Below are positions 59,035-64,000 of a stretch of 64,000 nt of DNA, piece after piece. The position numbers and the translations under genes were made by a program. How positions within the stretch are numbered: the first letter of the stretch is position 1; the number at the start of each line of letters is the position of its first letter. Origin of the DNA: an uncultured Pseudomonadales bacterium (GTDB lineage Bacteria; Pseudomonadota; Gammaproteobacteria; Pseudomonadales; Azotimanducaceae); assembly GCA_937775265.1 (NCBI GenBank), contig CALKBV010000010.1, forward strand, positions 124,001 through 188,000, read 5' to 3'. The notes beneath the pieces were generated by a model. It saw only the letters and a list, made by a program, of their open reading frames with translations, made no database searches and had not been told where the DNA came from.

Positions 59035-60234
59035 TTGAGTGACAAGACCATAGACAATGCGTATTTGAGGCTGATAGAAATTGGCAAAGCGCTATCGGCG
59101 GAGAGAAACATTGATAGCCTGCTTAAGCATATCTTGCAGGAAGCGAAGTCACTGGCGACCGCGGATGCGGGCACAATCTATCTCAATTTAGATAAAACCA
59201 GTCTTAAATTTGCTATCGTACTGAATGACACCCTGAGTGGTTCTCGACAAGATCATGCTTCAGGCCCAATGTATCTTCCCGACATCTCGCTCTATAATGG
59301 TGATGGTTCACCAAATCTCAATAATATTGCCAGTAGTGCCGCGCATAGTGGTGAGACAATCGTGGTAGGTGACGCTGCCTGCATTGAAGAGTTAGGTTTT
59401 TCGGGGCCCAAAAAATTTAGCAAGCCATTGGATTACCCGACAATTTCTCTTCTGGCAGTGCCCCTTAAAACGGTGTCTGATGAGTCATTGGGTGTACTAC
59501 AGTTGCTGAATGCGACTGATAGTGAGGGAAACTTTATCGCGTTTTCAGATGGAATCATCCCTCTGATAGAGGCGCTTGCTTCCCAGGCATCGGTTGCAAT
59601 GGAAAACCGTGCTTTGTTGGATGAGCAGGAAGCTCAGAAGCAACAGCTGGAGAAACAAGTCGACGTCCGCACGGGAGAATTGAAAGATGCGCTGACCAGA
59701 TTATCTGAAGCGCACGTCAATTTAAAAGAAATGAGCACCTTTGATGCTGTAACGGGCATTCACAATCGCCAGTATTTTAATGAAAGCCTTGAGCAGGAGT
59801 GGCGCAGGGCAAAGCGTGGGGGGTATGAAGTGTCGATGCTTATGCTGGATATCGATCATTTCAAGAGCGTGAACGATACTTATGGGCATCTCGCTGGAGA
59901 CGAATGCCTTACGGCTATCGCAAAAGAAGTAGACCAGATGTTCAACCGACCTTCTGACGTGGTGGCGCGTTATGGGGGTGAAGAGTTCGTGGTGGTGTTG
60001 CCCTATATTTCCGGAGATAACGCACTTCGTCTCGCCGAACAGCTAAGAAAAATCATCGAGGGGTCTACCTATTTAGCCGACGGGCATGAATTGCAAGTGA
60101 CAGTGAGTATCGGCGTTGCAACCGCAACTCCAGACGACGAAGTACGGTCCAGGGACTTGATCGGTTGGTCCGATGCTGTGCTCTACGAGGCTAAATCGGC
60201 AGGGCGTAACCAGGTTCGCCAGTACCATCAGTAG
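59035..60234 (+). CDS. GAF-GGDEF diguanylate cyclase
   Basis: N-term GAF; VTGIHNRQYFNESLEQEW; RPSDVVARYGGEEFVVVLPY (RxxD I-site plus GGEEF active site). TTG start. Confidence 0.93.
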   Translation: MSDKTIDNAYLRLIEIGKALSAERNIDSLLKHILQEAKSLATADAGTIYLNLDKTSLKFAIVLNDTLSGSRQDHASGPMYLPDISLYNGDGSPNLNNIASSAAHSGETIVVGDAACIEELGFSGPKKFSKPLDYPTISLLAVPLKTVSDESLGVLQLLNATDSEGNFIAFSDGIIPLIEALASQASVAMENRALLDEQEAQKQQLEKQVDVRTGELKDALTRLSEAHVNLKEMSTFDAVTGIHNRQYFNESLEQEWRRAKRGGYEVSMLMLDIDHFKSVNDTYGHLAGDECLTAIAKEVDQMFNRPSDVVARYGGEEFVVVLPYISGDNALRLAEQLRKIIEGSTYLADGHELQVTVSIGVATATPDDEVRSRDLIGWSDAVLYEAKSAGRNQVRQYHQ

Positions 60235-61814
60235 CCGGAGGCAAGTCCTTCTTTCCGGTGATCTGAACCCGCACAGTAACCGTCTTCCAGTTTTACAATC
60301 AACTGAGCTCCGCCAAACAGGTACTCAGGGCTTCCTGTTACAATGTCGTGTCCGCGTGCTTGAAGGTCGCGAGCGACATTTGGATCGAATCCATCCTCCA
60401 GAGCGACCCGCCCATCTTCAAAGACGTACCAGCGAGGTGCATCCGATGCCGCCTGCGGGTTCTGTTTGAAGTGCGCAACCCGTAACATCATCTGCAGGTG
60501 ACCTTGCGCCTGCATGTGACCGCCCATGACGCCGAATCCCATAAAGGGTTGGTTATTACGGGTAATGAAACCGGGAATAATCGTGTGATAAGGGCGTTTG
60601 CCGGGACCGACCTGATTTGGGTGTCCATCTTCCAGAACAAAACCTGAGCCTCGGTTCTGGAGACTGATGCCGGTGCCGGGAACAACAATGCCTGATCCAA
60701 AACCGCGGAAATTTGATTGGATCATCGACACCATCATGCCATTAGCGTCGGCGGTAGTGAGATACACGGTATCTGGCGCCGTGCCTAATGCAGTTGGGTG
60801 CGGGTTGGTTGTGCGCAAGTTGATGCTATGTGCACGTTCTTTCAGATAGGTTTCATCCAATAGCGCATCGACCGATGTGCGCATGTGCGCGATATCCGCA
60901 AGATGTCGCTCGGCATCAGCATAGGCTATTCTCTGGGCCTCGATCTGAAGGTGTACGCTGTCAGCGGAATCAAGTGCCAGGTCTCTGCTATGGCACTGCT
61001 CGAGAATGCCGAGAGAGATAAGCGCCATAAGTCCCTGCCCGTTGGGTGGTATTTCGTGCAACTTTGCGTCGAAGCCAGACATGGAAATAGGGTCGACCCA
61101 ATCGCAGGCGTGGTTTTCAAGATCCTTCAGTGTCATGGCAGCGTTATGGGCGGCAGCATCTGCTGCGATGGCTTCTGCAAGTTCGCCCTTGTAAAAAGCT
61201 TCGCCTTTGGTGGCAGCGATTTTTTCTAGCGTCCGGGCATGGTCAGGCAGGCGGACAAGTTCTCCGATTTCGGGCGCACGACCTTTCACGGTAAATGTTT
61301 CGAGAAAACTATCGAATTTCTTATAATGATTAACCGCATGCTTCCAGAAGACACCTGACTTTGGACCAACCTGATAGCCGTTGCTGGCGTAGCGGATTGC
61401 GTCGCTGAATAAATCTGCAAAGGGGAGCTTTCCGAATTTTTCCGACATAGACACCCAGGCTGATACAGCGCCAGGGACGGTAACGGCATCCCACCCCCAA
61501 ACAGGCATTTTATCAAGTCCAGTAAAGCGGTCCGGTGTGAGTCCTGCGGGTGACCTTCCTGAAGCATTCAAGCCATGAAGCTGCTTCCCGTCATGAATCA
61601 ACGCGAATGCATCACTGCCTATGCCATTATTGTTAGGCTCCACCACCGTCAGGGTAATTGCGGTGGCAATTGCCGCATCGACGGCATTGCCGCCCTGACG
61701 CAATGCAGATATGCCCGCTTCGACCGCAAGTGGTTGCGAGGACGCTACAACATTCGAGGCGAAAATCGGCGATCGTTGCGAAGGATAAGGGCAATTCCAG
61801 TCGAGAGAAGTCAT
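60228..61814 (-). CDS. Gamma-glutamyltransferase family protein
   Basis: VVASSQPLAVEAGISALRQGGNAVDAAIATAITLTVVEPNNNGIGSDAFALIHDG; TVYLTTADANGMMVSMIQSNFRGFGSGIVVPGTGISLQNRGSGF. Confidence 0.93.
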   Translation of the reverse strand: MTSLDWNCPYPSQRSPIFASNVVASSQPLAVEAGISALRQGGNAVDAAIATAITLTVVEPNNNGIGSDAFALIHDGKQLHGLNASGRSPAGLTPDRFTGLDKMPVWGWDAVTVPGAVSAWVSMSEKFGKLPFADLFSDAIRYASNGYQVGPKSGVFWKHAVNHYKKFDSFLETFTVKGRAPEIGELVRLPDHARTLEKIAATKGEAFYKGELAEAIAADAAAHNAAMTLKDLENHACDWVDPISMSGFDAKLHEIPPNGQGLMALISLGILEQCHSRDLALDSADSVHLQIEAQRIAYADAERHLADIAHMRTSVDALLDETYLKERAHSINLRTTNPHPTALGTAPDTVYLTTADANGMMVSMIQSNFRGFGSGIVVPGTGISLQNRGSGFVLEDGHPNQVGPGKRPYHTIIPGFITRNNQPFMGFGVMGGHMQAQGHLQMMLRVAHFKQNPQAASDAPRWYVFEDGRVALEDGFDPNVARDLQARGHDIVTGSPEYLFGGAQLIVKLEDGYCAGSDHRKEGLASGY

Positions 61815-62209
61815 CAGGCTTTCTTTTCTACTGGTTCAATCGGTTGCTCAGCTTCTTTCCAGGCAGTGAACCCGCCGCTCATATGACAGACGTTGTTCAT
61901 TCCCATTTGTTGGACAGTTTGTGTCGCGAGCGCAGACCGCCACGCGCTGGCACAATAAAACACAAACTTTTTTTCTTCCGAGAACAGTTCGCGATGATAG
62001 GGGCTGTCTGGATCAACCCAGAACTCTAGCATTCCTCGCGGTGCATGAATCGCGCCGGGCAGTTTTCCTTCCCGCTGGAGTTCTCGGATATCCCGGATGT
62101 CGACGATGGTGACCGTCTCGTCATGCAACAACCCTGCGACTTCATCGATACTCATGGTCTCGATGTTTTTTTCAGCTTCTTCGATAAGCTTTTTGTAGCC
62201 CACTTTCAT
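61814..62209 (-). CDS. Rhodanese-like domain protein
   Basis: EVAGLLHDETVTIVDIRDIRELQREGKLPGAIHAPRGMLEFW...FVFYCASAWRSALATQTVQQMGMNNVCHMSGGFTAWKEA. Confidence 0.92.
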   Translation of the reverse strand: MKVGYKKLIEEAEKNIETMSIDEVAGLLHDETVTIVDIRDIRELQREGKLPGAIHAPRGMLEFWVDPDSPYHRELFSEEKKFVFYCASAWRSALATQTVQQMGMNNVCHMSGGFTAWKEAEQPIEPVEKKA

Positions 62210-62281
62210 GGTCGAATACTCCTTCGGTTGTTAACGGGTCAAATGGTTTGAGGGTAAGGGATAGAACCATAAATCAGTGGC

Positions 62282-64000
62282 TCAACTGCGCCAATAGTTT
62301 TCTTCGTCAACAAACTCGGAAAGGCTCTGTTGGATGTACAGCTTGTAGTAGCGCCCCTGGATGACCATGAGCTCTTCGTGGCTCCCTTGTTCGGTGATTT
62401 TTCCATGTTCTATGACCAGGATCCTGTCTGCGTTTCGTATGGTCGACAATCTGTGCGCGATGACCACGGCGATACGTCCAGAAAGCAAGGCATCCATACC
62501 CTGCTGGATCTGTTGTTCTGTTTCAGTGTCTATTGATGAAGTCGCTTCATCCATGATCAGTATCTTTGGATCAGCAAGGATTGCTCTGGCAAATGAGATG
62601 AGTTGTTTTTGGCCTGCACTTAGCTTTGAACCGCCTTCTCCCACTGAGGTCTGGTATCCGTCTTCCAGTGCTTCGATGAATGCGTGTGCGCCGGAGCGCT
62701 TTGATGCGTGAAAAATGTCCTCATCGGTCGCGTTCAGGTTCCCGTAACGAATATTGTCGATAATGCTACCGCCGAATATGTGGGAAGACTGAAGCACAAT
62801 ACCCAGGTTTGATTGAAGCCAGTGCAGGCTACGATTGCGATAATCGACTCCATCGATTGATATTCTTCCCGTTGTAGGCTCATAGAACCGGCATAGCAGG
62901 CTTACAAGTGTGGACTTGCCGCCACCGGTTGATCCCACGATGGCAAGCGTCTCACCCTGATGAATGTCCAGGTCAATATTGTTGAGGACAGGGTCACCAA
63001 CATCATACGAAAATGAAACGTCTTCAAAGGTAATCCGGTTTATCTGGTCTACGTGGCCGTCGATGGCCGCGTAGGCTGTTTTATCCTGTTTCATCGCCTC
63101 GATGACTTCCTTGGAATCTTTGATTTCAGGCTCAGCCATGACCAGGCTCATGATTCGCTCCGCAGACGCCTGCGCCATCTGCATTTCTGCGAACCAGTGT
63201 GCGAGTTGTTCGATAGGCTCGAAGAAATGCCGAGCATATGTCAGGAAAGCCACCAGGGTACCAGCTGTTATGGTGCCCCAGACGACTTCAAGGCCGCCGA
63301 ATACGAGCGTGAGCCCTATGGCGACAGACCCGAGTGTCAGGACTAACGGCAGGTACAATGCTGCCTGGACCAGGTTAATGACGGATGCAGAGTGCATCTG
63401 GTCTGTCAGACCACCGAATTTCTTCAGGTTTTCTGCTTCCTTGACGAATGCCTTACTCGTTTGGACGCCCATGATACTTTCATTGTAAGTGCCGGTAATC
63501 CTGGAATTGGTTTTTCGCACAATACGTGCGCTGTACAGTATCCTGTGTTGAAAATTCAGGCTTACCCAGGCAAGCACAGGCAATACCGATAGCACAATCA
63601 ATCCAAGTGTGAGGTCCATGAAGAGCATCGCGATAGCGATACCAAGCATCATTGTGCAGCCCCAGACCAGGTCGAGCATGCCCCAGGCCAGAATGTTTGA
63701 AAGTCGTTCGCAATCCGACGTCATCCTGGCCATCAACCAGCCAACAGGTCGAAAGTCGTAGTAGCTGAAGGACAGGCGCTGCAGATTACAGAAACCGTCC
63801 ATTCTAATGTCGTGGGCAACGTGCGTCCGGATCTTGCCGCCGTACCAGATAAACCCGCTGATTGACAGGCCGAGCAGTAAAGTGAACGCTCCATACAAGG
63901 CTGCATACTGGCTAAGGTCTGCATCCAGACCGTCTGCTGCAACGGTATCAATGACTCCTTTGGTGATCAGCGGGAAAGCGATCTCTGCGACGGCAGTAAA
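62282..64000 (-). CDS. ABC transporter, fused permease/ATP-binding (exporter type), 5' end outside window
   Basis: Frame stays open to 64000 (FTAVAEIAFPLITKGVIDTVAADG...); Walker A IVGSTGGGKSTLVSLL, signature KLSAGQKQLISFARA, Walker B ILIMDEATSSID. Confidence 0.95.
   Translation of the reverse strand, partial: FTAVAEIAFPLITKGVIDTVAADGLDADLSQYAALYGAFTLLLGLSISGFIWYGGKIRTHVAHDIRMDGFCNLQRLSFSYYDFRPVGWLMARMTSDCERLSNILAWGMLDLVWGCTMMLGIAIAMLFMDLTLGLIVLSVLPVLAWVSLNFQHRILYSARIVRKTNSRITGTYNESIMGVQTSKAFVKEAENLKKFGGLTDQMHSASVINLVQAALYLPLVLTLGSVAIGLTLVFGGLEVVWGTITAGTLVAFLTYARHFFEPIEQLAHWFAEMQMAQASAERIMSLVMAEPEIKDSKEVIEAMKQDKTAYAAIDGHVDQINRITFEDVSFSYDVGDPVLNNIDLDIHQGETLAIVGSTGGGKSTLVSLLCRFYEPTTGRISIDGVDYRNRSLHWLQSNLGIVLQSSHIFGGSIIDNIRYGNLNATDEDIFHASKRSGAHAFIEALEDGYQTSVGEGGSKLSAGQKQLISFARAILADPKILIMDEATSSIDTETEQQIQQGMDALLSGRIAVVIAHRLSTIRNADRILVIEHGKITEQGSHEELMVIQGRYYKLYIQQSLSEFVDEENYWRS

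Overview
This 64 kb window looks like a chromosomal segment of a heterotrophic, probably marine, gammaproteobacterium; that taxonomic impression is inference from gene content. I see no rRNA, tRNA, CRISPR array, prophage or plasmid backbone. Most of the window is catabolic or transport housekeeping: RND efflux, MATE, acyl-CoA dehydrogenases and enoyl-CoA hydratases, a biotin-dependent acyl-CoA carboxylase beta subunit, the pnt transhydrogenase operon, metX, pdxA, MaoC-type dehydratases, LLM flavin oxidoreductases, a TRAP transporter, a GAF-GGDEF cyclase, and regulators. The items I would look at first are: (1) a phased 4 x 14-bp operator-like array upstream of a GntR/RND operon; (2) an archaeal-looking cis-prenyltransferase beside lipid-type membrane genes; (3) an orphan CbbQ/NorQ-CbbO/NorD (MoxR-VWA) pair with no visible client enzyme; (4) a RAYT-like transposase followed by three 14-bp repeats at an exact 22-bp period; (5) 17-bp-phased TTGCAA repeats between an ilvY-like gene and an nrtS-like gene; (6) a TatT-type (TPAT) TRAP locus whose binding-protein gene is frameshifted; (7) a multiply broken zinc-ribbon membrane-protein gene with a G10 tract at one break. 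At least four otherwise conserved genes carry apparent single frameshifts, so either indel errors or real decay must be excluded before any of these losses is interpreted. All family assignments come from reading the translations; no database search was run.
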